NCBI GenBank assembly: GCA_947585665.1
Contig: CANPXE010000003.1
Span: 47,524-111,523, forward strand
Length of the DNA stretch: 64,000 nt
Reading direction: 5' to 3'
DNA from: an uncultured Bacilli bacterium
Lineage (GTDB): Bacteria > Bacillota_I > Bacilli_A > RF39 > UBA660
Position 1 is the stretch's first letter; each line of letters begins with the position of its first letter. Below are positions 8,413 through 18,000 of the stretch, in pieces. The notes under the pieces are model-generated. The model searched no databases. It was not told the origin of the DNA and worked only from the letters and a program-made list of their open reading frames with translations. The position numbers were made by a program, and so were the translations under genes.

Positions 8413-8422
8413 ATTTTTTCAA

Positions 8423-8438
8423 TGTTTCACGTGAAACA
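8423..8438. promoter_or_regulatory. parS site P4
   Basis: TGTTTCACGTGAAACA, perfect match; it starts 11 bp after N5. Confidence 0.95.
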
Positions 8439-8492
8439 TTGAAATATTATTTATAAAAGATTAATTATTTCATTCCGAAAGTGATAATAAAA

Positions 8493-8520
8493 TGTTATAA
8501 TAATTGTTAGAAAAAGGAGG
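8493..8520 (+). promoter_or_regulatory. dnaX promoter and SD
   Basis: Extended -10 TGTTATAAT (8493-8501), then AGGAGG (8515-8520) 9 bases before the dnaX ATG at 8530. Confidence 0.6.
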
Positions 8521-8529
8521 TTATGGTTT

Positions 8530-10176
8530 ATGAGTTATCAGGCCTTATATAGAAAATATCGACCAAAAAATCTAAATGAAGTTTATGGACAAAATGTTGT
8601 TGTTAATATTTTGAAAAATGCTGTTCAAAATAATAAGTTTGGCCATGCATATTTATTTACTGGATCTAGAGGTTGCGGTAAAACTAGTGTTGCTAAAATA
8701 TTAGCACGAATGATAAATTGTGAAAATATTAAAGATGGTATCCCTTGTGGAAAATGTAATGGGTGTTTAAATAGTGAATCAAATTCTTGTGTTGATATTT
8801 TAGAAATTGATGCTGCATCTAATAATGGTGTTGATGAAATAAGAGAGTTGAAAAGTAAAGTTAATTTAACACCAGCAGTTTTAAAATATAAAGTATATAT
8901 AATAGATGAGGTACACATGTTAACAATTGGTGCATTTAATGCATTACTAAAAACATTAGAAGAACCTCCTGAACATATTGTATTTATTTTAGCTACTACT
9001 GAACTACATAAAGTTCCAATTACAATTGTTTCTCGTTGCCAAACTTTAGAGTTTAAAAAGATAAATAATAATGATATGTTTGCAAGATTAAAAGAAATAA
9101 GTGATTTAGAAAAAATAAATATAACTGATGACGCAATTTGGGAAATTGTTAATGCATCAGATGGTGGTTTAAGAGATGCTATTGGGTTATTAGATATGGC
9201 TACAGCTTATACAAATGATAAAATAACAGAAGAAGATATTTATATTATAAATGGTAATGTTTCTAATAATGAAATAGATTATTTATCTGATTTATTAATT
9301 AAGAAAGAATTAAATACATCCTTGAAAATAATTAATGACTATTTTGATACTGGTAAAGATTTAACAAAGATTGTGGAAAAAGTAATAATTAATTTAAAAG
9401 ATAAAATGATAAAAGAAAATGATATAAACATTTGTTCTATAATAAATTGTTTAACTGATGCACTCGATAAAATGCAAAATTCTGTTCTTGGTAAAATATA
9501 TTTAGAAATTGCAATATTTAATATTTGTAAAAATGCAAATGATGAGATAGTTAAAACTAATGAAAATTTAGATGTAATTATGCATGAAGAAAAAAATATA
9601 ATAAAACCTGAAATTGAGAAAAAAGAAGAAAAGAGTGTAACTATAGAATCGAAAGAAGTAGTTGATGTTAATAACAGTATCGATGAAGAGTTTAAAAAAA
9701 TAAGAATCAATAATACTTTTGTTGGTGTTAACAAACAATCTTTAAATGAAATTAAAGATAAGTGGAATGATTTAAATAACTTTACTTTTGACAAAGAGTT
9801 TGGAGCACTTGTTTGTGAATTAATTGATGCAACGCCGATTGCTGCAAGTAATGAATATTTGATTCTTGAATATAGTTATGATTCTTTTGTGGAAAAAGGA
9901 AATATGTATATTCAAAAATATGAAGATGCTTTAAAGAGGACTATTGCTATTGATCGAAAATTAATATTTGTTACTAAAAATGAATGGTTAGAAATAAAGA
10001 AAAATTATATAGAAAATATAAAAAATAATGTAAAATATAATTATATTGAAGAAAAACAAATGCCTGATAATATTACTAAAAAGATTACTTCTAATTCTAA
10101 AAAAAATAGTGATATTATTGAAAAAGCAAATGAATTATTTGATATGAGTAAAATAGAAATAAAGGAGAGTGTTTAA
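8530..10176 (+). CDS. dnaX: DNA polymerase III subunit tau/gamma
   Basis: 548 residues. AAA+ clamp-loader motor of the replicase. Seen: N-terminus SYQALYRKYRPKN, Walker A GSRGCGKTS near residue 45, a zinc site with CGKCNGC near residue 78, Walker B IIDEVHM near 123, sensor-1 LATTELHKVP near 156 and arginine finger SRC near 169. The C-terminal region after residue 360 is charged and low in conservation, as in tau. First gene of the dnaX-ybaB-recR run, 1 bp before ybaB. Confidence 0.96.
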   Translation: MSYQALYRKYRPKNLNEVYGQNVVVNILKNAVQNNKFGHAYLFTGSRGCGKTSVAKILARMINCENIKDGIPCGKCNGCLNSESNSCVDILEIDAASNNGVDEIRELKSKVNLTPAVLKYKVYIIDEVHMLTIGAFNALLKTLEEPPEHIVFILATTELHKVPITIVSRCQTLEFKKINNNDMFARLKEISDLEKINITDDAIWEIVNASDGGLRDAIGLLDMATAYTNDKITEEDIYIINGNVSNNEIDYLSDLLIKKELNTSLKIINDYFDTGKDLTKIVEKVIINLKDKMIKENDINICSIINCLTDALDKMQNSVLGKIYLEIAIFNICKNANDEIVKTNENLDVIMHEEKNIIKPEIEKKEEKSVTIESKEVVDVNNSIDEEFKKIRINNTFVGVNKQSLNEIKDKWNDLNNFTFDKEFGALVCELIDATPIAASNEYLILEYSYDSFVEKGNMYIQKYEDALKRTIAIDRKLIFVTKNEWLEIKKNYIENIKNNVKYNYIEEKQMPDNITKKITSNSKKNSDIIEKANELFDMSKIEIKESV

Positions 10177-10177
10177 T

Positions 10178-10477
10178 ATGAATATGCAAGCTATTTTGAA
10201 ACAAGCCCAAAGTTTACAAAGAGATATGCAAAAGGAACAAGAAAAAATTGAAGCAACAACATTTGAAGGAGAGAATGCTTTAGTTAAAGTAAAAGTAAAT
10301 GGAAAAAAAGAAATATTAGAGGTTAATATTGATAAATCAGCAACTTTAGAGAGTGATGATATTGAAGCATTACAAGATATGATTATGCTTGCTGTTAATG
10401 ATGCTATGAAAAAAGTCGATAAGATGACACAAGAAAAAATGGGAAAATTTGCTAACGGAATGCCAGGATTATTTTAA
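10178..10477 (+). CDS. ybaB: Nucleoid-associated protein YbaB/EbfC
   Basis: 99 residues from ATG 10178, with the SD AAAGGAG in the end of dnaX. Small dimeric DNA-binding protein that commonly sits between dnaX and recR. The N-terminal helix carries the repeated QAQSLQRDMQKEQEKIE pattern, and the C-terminus has the glycine-containing end (GMPGLF) of the family. The stop overlaps the recR ATG by one base. Confidence 0.93.
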   Translation: MNMQAILKQAQSLQRDMQKEQEKIEATTFEGENALVKVKVNGKKEILEVNIDKSATLESDDIEALQDMIMLAVNDAMKKVDKMTQEKMGKFANGMPGLF

Positions 10478-11073
10478 TGTATCCCGATAGTTTAAGAAAT
10501 TTAATTGAAAGTTTTAAATTACTACCAGGAATAGGTGAGAAATCAGCTGAGAGAATGGCTTTTTTCATTCTTGATCTCGATGAGGAAAAAACGGATTTCT
10601 TTACTGATAGTATAAAAGAAGTTAAAACTAAAATAAAAAAATGTCCCATTTGTTCAAATATAACGGAAAATGAAATATGTTCAATATGTGCTGATAAAAA
10701 TCGTAATAAGGATTTATTGTGCGTTTTAGAAGATAAAAAAAATATATTTTTATTTGAAAAATTAGGAAGTTATAATGGATATTACCATGTTATTGATAAT
10801 TTAATATCACCACTAGATGGAATTAATCCTGAAGATATTGGTTTAGAAAAACTATTAAAAAGAATTAAAGAAGGAAGTTTTAAAGAAGTTATAATTGCTG
10901 TTAAACCAAGTATTGAGGGAGAGACTACGAGTTTATATATAAAGAAGATTTTAGAAGGTTTAAATGTTAAAGTAACTCGTATTGCTAGTGGGATTCCAAT
11001 TGGTGCTGATATGGAATATATTGATTCTATAACTTTGGAAAGAGCCTTAACTGATCGTAAAGAAATAGAATAA
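10477..11073 (+). CDS. recR: Recombination mediator RecR
   Basis: 198 residues. With RecO and RecF it helps load RecA at gaps. Seen: helix-hairpin-helix LLPGIGEKSAERMAFF near residue 15, a four-cysteine zinc finger (CPIC..CSIC near residues 57-75) and a TOPRIM domain with VLED near 84. Its start overlaps the ybaB stop (TAATG). A hairpin that can mask the next gene's SD begins 3 bp after its stop. Confidence 0.96.
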   Translation: MYPDSLRNLIESFKLLPGIGEKSAERMAFFILDLDEEKTDFFTDSIKEVKTKIKKCPICSNITENEICSICADKNRNKDLLCVLEDKKNIFLFEKLGSYNGYYHVIDNLISPLDGINPEDIGLEKLLKRIKEGSFKEVIIAVKPSIEGETTSLYIKKILEGLNVKVTRIASGIPIGADMEYIDSITLERALTDRKEIE

Positions 11074-11075
11074 TG

Positions 11076-11111
11076 AACACATCTAAAATCATAAATTTTA
11101 ATAGGTGTGTT
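11076..11111 (+). promoter_or_regulatory. Hairpin covering the bofA ribosome-binding site
   Basis: AACACATCT (11076-11084) pairs, with one G-U, with AGGTGTGTT (11103-11111), extended inward by AAAAT/ATTTT. The 3' arm is the SD of bofA (AGGTG, 11103-11107), so the structure can block its translation. No T run follows. Confidence 0.45.
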
Positions 11112-11112
11112 T

Positions 11113-11292
11113 ATGATTAAAAAATTTATTCAAAAATTAGTTTTAAGTTTCTTTTTATTGTATTGGTTTAATAAAATAGGATTAAATTTTAATATGCTCA
11201 TTCCTATAAATGTTGTTACGTTAGCAATTGTTTATTTTCTTGATTTTCCTGGATTAGCAATGTTAATTATATCTTTAATAGTATTATTTTAG
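11113..11292 (+). CDS. bofA: BofA-family inhibitor of pro-sigma-K processing
   Basis: 59 residues from ATG 11113. In B. subtilis BofA holds the intramembrane protease SpoIVFB inactive in the outer forespore membrane until pro-sigma-K may be cleaved. The match is in the C-terminal half: IPINVVTLAIVYFLDFPGL resembles the BofA segment VPINLVTTAISGILGIPGI. It has two hydrophobic segments and lacks the N-terminal membrane segment of the 87-residue B. subtilis protein. Location after recR is the B. subtilis position. Part of the recR-holB run. Confidence 0.8.
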   Translation: MIKKFIQKLVLSFFLLYWFNKIGLNFNMLIPINVVTLAIVYFLDFPGLAMLIISLIVLF

Positions 11293-11301
11293 GAGGTAAA
11301 T

Positions 11302-12159
11302 ATGTTAGAAAAATACAAAGATGATTATGGCGAATTTTATACAATTATGAATAATGCTATTAAAGAAGATAAAATAAGTCATGCTTATATGTTTGAATTA
11401 GATGAAGCAATTGATATGGAAGATTTTATCAAAGATATGTGCAAAGCATTAATGATTAGGAACAAAAAAGAAAACGAATATTTAAATTCTCTAATTGATA
11501 GTGGAAATTATCCCAATATTAAGATAATTAAAGCTGATGGTTTATGGATAAAAAAAGAACAAATATTAGAAATTCAAAATGATTTTAGAAAAGAATCTTT
11601 TGATAATAATTTAAAAATATATGTAATTGAAGATGCTTCAAAATTGAATAATTCTTCAGCAAATACTTTGTTGAAGTTCTTAGAGGAGCCAGAAGATAAA
11701 ATTGTTGCTATTTTACTAACTAAGAATAAATATAGTGTTATTAAAACAATTTTATCTAGATGTATAAATATCAGTTTAAAAAAGAAGACATATTTAGATT
11801 TAGATAAGGAAGATATTAGTTATAAGTTTGTTGAAATAATTGAGAAATATCAAAAAAAATCTTTACCATATTTGTATCAATTAGTATTGGATAATGATTT
11901 AGAAAGAAAAGATTTTTTTGTTGTTTTAGAACAAGTTCAAAGAATATATAGTGATTTACTTCATAATAGTAATTCATTTGATTCTAAATATAATTATTTT
12001 AGAGATGGTTTATTAGATTTTTTAGATTATGAAAAAAATACTGATATAATAATTAAAAAAATTGAAACAATTAATGAAAACAGTAATTATTTGAATTGTA
12101 ATGTTAATATAAAAACAGTAATAGATAAAATAATAGCTGATGTATATGGTGGTGAATAA
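11302..12159 (+). CDS. holB: DNA polymerase III subunit delta'
   Basis: 285 residues, SD AGGAGG. Non-catalytic AAA+ subunit of the clamp loader. Seen: KISHAYMF near residue 25, SSANTLLKFLEEPED near 113 and the SRC arginine-finger segment (TILSRC) near 153. The Walker A loop is degenerate, as is common for delta'. The genes tmk and yaaQ, found upstream of holB in B. subtilis, are absent here. The next gene starts 1 bp after its stop. Confidence 0.92.
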   Translation: MLEKYKDDYGEFYTIMNNAIKEDKISHAYMFELDEAIDMEDFIKDMCKALMIRNKKENEYLNSLIDSGNYPNIKIIKADGLWIKKEQILEIQNDFRKESFDNNLKIYVIEDASKLNNSSANTLLKFLEEPEDKIVAILLTKNKYSVIKTILSRCINISLKKKTYLDLDKEDISYKFVEIIEKYQKKSLPYLYQLVLDNDLERKDFFVVLEQVQRIYSDLLHNSNSFDSKYNYFRDGLLDFLDYEKNTDIIIKKIETINENSNYLNCNVNIKTVIDKIIADVYGGE

Positions 12160-12160
12160 T

Positions 12161-12955
12161 ATGTATGAAGTAGTAGCAGTAAAATTTATTAACTCAAATC
12201 GTGTTTATTATTTTGCAACAAATAAATTAAAAATTAAGAATGGCGATAAAGTAATTGTTGAAACAGAAAAGGGAATGCAGTTTGGAACTGTAATGGGTGA
12301 TCCTTCAGAAATGTCTGAAGAAAAGTTAGTCTTTCCTTTAAAAAATATAATACGAGTTGCTAATAAAGATGATTTAAAACAAGAAAAAATAAATGAAGAA
12401 AAAGGTAAAAAAGCTTTAAAAGATGCAAGATCTATTGCTGAAAAATTAGATTTAGATATGAATTTTATAGATGCAACATTTACCTTTGATCGTAAGCAAT
12501 TAATATTAAATTTTTTAGCTGACGAAAGAATTGATTTTAGAGAGTTGGCTAAGAAACTAGCATCCATTTATAAGACAAGAATTGAATTGAGACAAATTGG
12601 TGTAAGAGATAAAGCTAAAGAAATAGGAGGTATTGGTCCTTGTGGTCGCTTTTTATGTTGTAGTACATTCCTAAATGATTTTAATAGTGTATCTATCAAT
12701 ATGGCTAAAAATCAATATATAGCTTTAAATCCAACTAAGATAAATGGTATTTGTGGAAGATTATTATGTTGCCTAAATTATGAAGATGATCAATATAAAG
12801 AAATGAAAAAGGAATATCCACCAATTGGTTCAATAATTAAAGATGGTGATGAAACGGTTAAAGTTGTCAGTCATAATTTATTTAAGAGAACTTATACAGT
12901 TGAGAGACCAGGAAAAATTTTAGAGGAAAGAAACTTAGATGAAAGTAGTAAATGA
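12161..12955 (+). CDS. ricT: PSP1-domain protein RicT (YaaT)
   Basis: 264 residues from ATG 12161. In B. subtilis RicT (YaaT) is part of the RicAFT complex, which stimulates RNase Y-dependent mRNA maturation and affects sporulation, competence and biofilm formation. Seen: the PSP1 domain with conserved cysteine clusters GPCGRFLCCS near residue 164 and GICGRLLCC near 196. It lies after holB, as in B. subtilis. Its end overlaps trmN6 by 17 bp. Confidence 0.93.
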   Translation: MYEVVAVKFINSNRVYYFATNKLKIKNGDKVIVETEKGMQFGTVMGDPSEMSEEKLVFPLKNIIRVANKDDLKQEKINEEKGKKALKDARSIAEKLDLDMNFIDATFTFDRKQLILNFLADERIDFRELAKKLASIYKTRIELRQIGVRDKAKEIGGIGPCGRFLCCSTFLNDFNSVSINMAKNQYIALNPTKINGICGRLLCCLNYEDDQYKEMKKEYPPIGSIIKDGDETVKVVSHNLFKRTYTVERPGKILEERNLDESSK

Positions 12956-13664
12956 TTTATTAGGATATGATAATTTAAAAATAGTTCAAAATCCTGATTG
13001 GTTTAGTTTTTCTTTAGATTCTGTCTTATTACCTAATTTTGTTACTATTAATAAAAATGTTAAAAATATTCTTGATTTAGGAACTGGTAATGCACCTATT
13101 CCGCTAATTTTATCAACTTTGACAAAGGCGAAAATCTATGGAATTGAAATTCAAAAAGATGTTTATGATTTAGCTCAAGAATCAATTTCTATAAATAAAT
13201 TAGATGATCAAATAAAAATTATTAATGATGATATGAAAAAATTAGACCAATATTTTGATGCTAATTTTTTTGACGTTATTGTCTCTAATCCACCATACTT
13301 TCGTTTAGAAGAACTTTCCAAGCAAAATGATGATGAACATAAGACGATAGCGCGTCATGAAAAAAATATCAATTTAGCTGAGTTAATAAAGATTGCTCGT
13401 AAATTCTTAAATAATAATGGTACTTTCGCAATGATTCATCGTACTGATCGTCTAATTGAAATAATAGAAGAAATGCGAAAGAATAATATTGAACCTAAGA
13501 AAGTGCAATTTATTTATCCAAAGAAAAATAGTGAATCAAATATGGTTTTAATTGAGGGAAGAAAGAATGGTCATTCGGGATTAATCGTTAAAGAACCTTT
13601 ATTCATTCATGATGAGCAGGGTAATTATTTAGATGAAATAAACAAATTATTCTTTAGGAGGTAA
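12939..13664 (+). CDS. trmN6: tRNA1(Val) A37 N6-methyltransferase-like protein
   Basis: 241 residues. Class I SAM-dependent methyltransferase of the YabB/TrmN6 family. Seen: SAM motif ILDLGTGNAPIPL near residue 44 and catalytic NPPY near residue 111, typical of N6-adenine methyltransferases. It overlaps ricT and is 2 bp before rsmI, matching B. subtilis yaaT-(yabA)-yabB-yabC with yabA and yazA lost. Confidence 0.9.
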   Translation: MKVVNDLLGYDNLKIVQNPDWFSFSLDSVLLPNFVTINKNVKNILDLGTGNAPIPLILSTLTKAKIYGIEIQKDVYDLAQESISINKLDDQIKIINDDMKKLDQYFDANFFDVIVSNPPYFRLEELSKQNDDEHKTIARHEKNINLAELIKIARKFLNNNGTFAMIHRTDRLIEIIEEMRKNNIEPKKVQFIYPKKNSESNMVLIEGRKNGHSGLIVKEPLFIHDEQGNYLDEINKLFFRR

Positions 13665-13666
13665 TT

Positions 13667-14512
13667 ATGAGTCAAAAGAGTTATGATGGTAGTAATGCTT
13701 TATATTTAATTCCAACACCAATTGGTAACTTTGATGATATGACTTTGCGTTCTATAGAGACATTGAAATTAGTCGATGTCTTATTTTGTGAAGATACGAG
13801 AATAACTAAGCAAATGTTATCACGATTAGAAATTAATAAAAAGTTGGTTAGTTCTAATGATCACAATGAAGAAAGTACTAAATCTTTGGCAGTCCAATAT
13901 TTAGAAGAAGGTAAGAATGTTGGAATTGTTACTGATCGTGGAACACCAATTATTAGTGATCCGGGATATAAAATAGTTGAAGAAGTAATCAAAAAGAGGT
14001 ATAATGTAATACCGTTACCTGGTGCAAATGCTTTGATACCAGCTTTAATTTCATCAGGACTTAATCCTTCTCCTTTCATGTTTTATGGTTTTTTGAATGC
14101 TAGAAAGAGTAAACGTGAAAAAGAGTTGGAAAATTTAAAGAATTATCCAGTTACGATTATTTTTTATGAAGCTCCACATCGCATCATTGAAATGCTTGAA
14201 TCACTTAAATATATATTTGGTGATAGAAAAGTATCTATAGCTCGTGAAATTTCAAAAATGTATGAAGAAATATATCGTGGCACAATTAGTGAAGTAATCG
14301 ACGAATTGAACAGCCAGGAAATAAGAGGTGAATTCGTCGTTGTCGTTGAAGGAAATAAAGGAAAAGTTAATTTTGATGATATGACCATTGAAGAACATGT
14401 CAATATGTATATAGAAGAAGGTTTATCAGAAAAAGACGCTTTAAAGAAAGTCGCAAAAGATCGTAATACGACAAAGTCAGAGATTTATAAAGCTTATCAT
14501 ATAGGGAAGTGA
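13667..14512 (+). CDS. rsmI: 16S rRNA (cytidine1402-2'-O)-methyltransferase
   Basis: 281 residues. Modifies C1402 in the ribosomal P site. Seen: N-terminal LIPTPIGNFDDMTLRS, CEDTR near residue 44, GTPIISDPG near residue 92 and LPGANA near 119, all diagnostic of this tetrapyrrole-methylase-fold family. SD AGGAGG. Followed by pth 4 bp later. Confidence 0.95.
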   Translation: MSQKSYDGSNALYLIPTPIGNFDDMTLRSIETLKLVDVLFCEDTRITKQMLSRLEINKKLVSSNDHNEESTKSLAVQYLEEGKNVGIVTDRGTPIISDPGYKIVEEVIKKRYNVIPLPGANALIPALISSGLNPSPFMFYGFLNARKSKREKELENLKNYPVTIIFYEAPHRIIEMLESLKYIFGDRKVSIAREISKMYEEIYRGTISEVIDELNSQEIRGEFVVVVEGNKGKVNFDDMTIEEHVNMYIEEGLSEKDALKKVAKDRNTTKSEIYKAYHIGK

Positions 14513-14516
14513 TGTT

Positions 14517-15077
14517 ATGAAGTTGATAGTAGGATTAGGAAATCCAGGAAAAGAATATGAAAAGACTCGTCATAATATGGGGTTTATGTTCATAGATGAT
14601 TACGCTAAAAAAAAGAATGTTGAAATTACTAAGAAAAAGTTTCAGGGATTATATGTTGAATTCATTAATAATGGTGAAAAGACAATTCTTTTAAAACCAC
14701 AATCTTATATCAATCTATCTGGTGAAGTAGTTAAATCTTTTGTTGATTTTTATAAGATTAATATTGAAGATATTTTAATTATTAATGATGATTTAGACTT
14801 ACCAATTGGTAAATATAAACTTCGTCCTACTGGTTCAAGTGGAGGACACAATGGTTTAAAAAATATTGAAGCACATCTTCATACTCAAGATTATAAAAGA
14901 TTAAAAATAGGAATTTCTAACAATAAAGAAATGGATACAAAAGATTATGTTTTAGGTGATATATCAAAAGAAAATCAAAAAATAATAGATGAATTAAAAG
15001 ATACTGTTAATAATATAATAGACGATTTCTATAAATTAGATTTTGAGGCATTAATGGCTAAATATAATCACAAATAG
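14517..15077 (+). CDS. pth: Peptidyl-tRNA hydrolase
   Basis: 186 residues. Frees tRNA from stalled peptidyl-tRNA. Seen: VGLGNPGKEYEKTRHNMGF at the N-terminus with catalytic His in RHN (near residue 20), LLKPQSYINLSG near 60, DDLDLP near 94 and GGHNGLKN near 109. Adjacent to mfd as in B. subtilis, although fin is missing. Confidence 0.97.
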   Translation: MKLIVGLGNPGKEYEKTRHNMGFMFIDDYAKKKNVEITKKKFQGLYVEFINNGEKTILLKPQSYINLSGEVVKSFVDFYKINIEDILIINDDLDLPIGKYKLRPTGSSGGHNGLKNIEAHLHTQDYKRLKIGISNNKEMDTKDYVLGDISKENQKIIDELKDTVNNIIDDFYKLDFEALMAKYNHK

Positions 15078-15085
15078 GGGGTTAT

Positions 15086-18000
15086 ATGAATAATTTCTTT
15101 GAACAAATAATTGATATAAGAAAAGAAAAAAACATCTGTTTAACAGGAATGACAGATGAGTTTTTTTGTGTTTATTTATCAAAATTATTCAAAGAAGAAA
15201 AAAGAGATATTATCGTTGTTACATCAACTTTGTATGAAGCAAATAAATTAAATAATTCTCTTAATAATTATAATGATAAGACACTTTTATTTCCCATGGA
15301 TGACTTCTTAACAAGTGAATCAATTGCGATTAGTCCTGATTTAAAAATAACAAGACTTGATACGATAAATCAATTATTAGATGGACAAAAACACATTGTT
15401 GTAACACATCTAAATGGTTTACTTCGTTATTTGCCAACGAAAGATTTATTTATAAAGAAAAAAATTCATTTGAAAAAAGATGAAGATTATGAACGTGATG
15501 AATTGATTAAAAATTTGACAAGTCTTGGTTACAATCGTGAAACAATAGTTAATAAAACTGGGGAAATGGGAATTCGTGGTTTCGTTATTGATGTCTTTCC
15601 TTTTGGTGAAAATCATCCTATTAGAATTGAGTATTTTGGTGATACTATTGATTCCATTAGATATTTTGATGAGGAAACCCAAAAGACAATTGATGAGATT
15701 GAAGAAATAGTAATAAATCCTTATACAGAGTTTTTAATCGATGAGGATATAGAGCTAGATAACGATAATCAGAAAAACTTACCTCTTTATAGTCAAAAAG
15801 TAAGTAATATTAGTGAGTATTTAGATAATCCTCTTTTTGTATTTAAAGATTATGCTCAAATAATAACGGGAGTAGATACTTTAAGAAATCAAATTATGGA
15901 GTATAAAACAAGCCGTGATCAAGATTATTCTTATACATATATGTTTGATTTTGATGAGATTTTATACGATGAAGTAATTCATTATAATACAATTAATAAT
16001 TTAGATAATATCATTCCTAAAAATAGAACTTATTCTTATGATGTTAAAACAATTCGTAAGTTTAATGAAGATATTGATGCAATTAATGATTACTTAAATA
16101 AGAGTTTATACATAAATAAAACGATTGTCATCTGTCTAAAAAAATATCAAATAAAGAGTTTTTCTAAATATTTAACTTGTTCATATATAATAACTAATGA
16201 AAATCAAATAATAGATAATGCAGTTAATATAATAGAAAAGAGTATTAATGAAGGATTTGAATATAAGAACTATATAGTTTTAACTGAACAAGAATTATTT
16301 AAAGTTGTTCAACCAAAGAAGAAGTATAAGAGTAGTTTTAAATATGCATCTAAGATAAAGAATATTTCTAATATTGAAATAGGTGACTATGTCGTTCATA
16401 ACGTCAATGGTATTGGAATTTATAATGGAATAAAATCTTTATCACAAAATGGTCTATTAAAAGATTATTTAGAAATTATATATAGTGGTAAAGATAAATT
16501 ATATATTCCTGTTGAAAAGATAGATTTAATAAGTAAGTTTACGGGTAAAGAAGGCGTTGTACCTAAAGTTAATAAATTAGGTGGAACAGAGTGGCAAAAG
16601 ACGAAGTTACGCATTAAGAAGAAAGTTCAAGATATTGCTGGGGATTTAATAAAGTTATATGCGACAAGGGAGATGAAACAAGGTTTTAAATTTAGTCCTG
16701 ATAATGAATATCAAATAATGTTTGAAAAAGAGTTTGAATATGAAGAGACAAACGACCAATTACTTGCTATTTCACAAATAAAACAAGATATGGAATCTAC
16801 CATACCAATGGATCGTTTACTATGTGGTGATGTTGGATTCGGTAAAACAGAAGTCGCTTTTCGTGCCATGTTTAAAGCTGTTCTTGATTCTAAACAAGTT
16901 CTATATTTATGTCCAACGACGATTCTTTCAATGCAACAATATAATAATGCTGTTACGAGATTTAAAAATTATCCTGTTAATATAGAAGTATTAAATCGCT
17001 TTACTTCTAGTAAGGATGCAAAAAGAATTGTTAAAGAATTAGAAGAGGGAAAAGTTGATATTTTATTTGGAACACATCGTCTTTTAAGTGATGATATAAA
17101 GCCTAAAGACTTAGGGTTATTAGTTGTTGATGAAGAACAACGTTTTGGAGTTGCTCATAAAGAAAAAATTAAAAAATACAAAGAGAATGTTGATGTTTTA
17201 ACACTAACAGCTACACCAATTCCTAGAACGCTTCAAATGTCACTTATTGGTATTAGAAATTTATCCTTAATAGAAACTCCACCAACTAATCGTTATCCTG
17301 TTCAAACTTATGTCATTGAAGAGAACGACCAATTGATTAAGGATGCCATTTACAAAGAGATGTCACGTAATGGTCAAGTTTATATTCTTTATAATAGTGT
17401 TGAGAAAATAGAACATAAAATGTATGAAATTCAAAAGTTAGTTCCAGAAGCTAGAATTGTTTGTGCTCATGGACAATTGTCAAAGAATGAGATAGAAGAT
17501 CGTATGGAAGCTTTTATCAATCAAGAATATGACATCATGCTTTGTACGACGATTATCGAAACTGGTATAGATATACCTAATGTTAATACTTTGATTATTT
17601 TGGATGCTGATCGTTTTGGATTGAGTCAGTTGTATCAAATTCGTGGTCGTGTTGGACGAAGTGATAAAATTGCTTATGCTTATTTGATGTATGATCATCA
17701 AAAACAGTTGAATGAAACAGCGGTTAAGCGCTTAAATGTCATTAAAGAGTTTACTGAACTTGGTAGTGGTTTTGCGATTGCGACTCGTGACTTATCCATC
17801 CGTGGTGCTGGAGATATTTTAGGTAGTGAACAAGCTGGTTTCATCGATAGTGTCGGAATTGATCTATATTTAAAAATTCTTGATGAAGAAGTTAAACGCT
17901 TAAAAGGCGAAGTTGTTGAAGAAGAGGAAGAAGTGAAGAAAAAAGAAAAACCATTTATTCAAGTATCTACGCATATCAAAGATGAATACATTGATGATGA

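Larger units (their letters stand above)
7836..8529. other. 694-bp gene-free segment carrying parS and Noc-type palindromes
   Basis: No ORF of note on either strand. The segment contains four parS sites, four Noc-binding-type palindromes and one decayed half, in the order N1-P1-N2-P2-N3(decayed)-P3-N4-N5-P4. The middle (about 8100-8336) is plain AT-rich DNA in which I see nothing further. The right end holds the dnaX promoter and SD. Confidence 0.85.
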
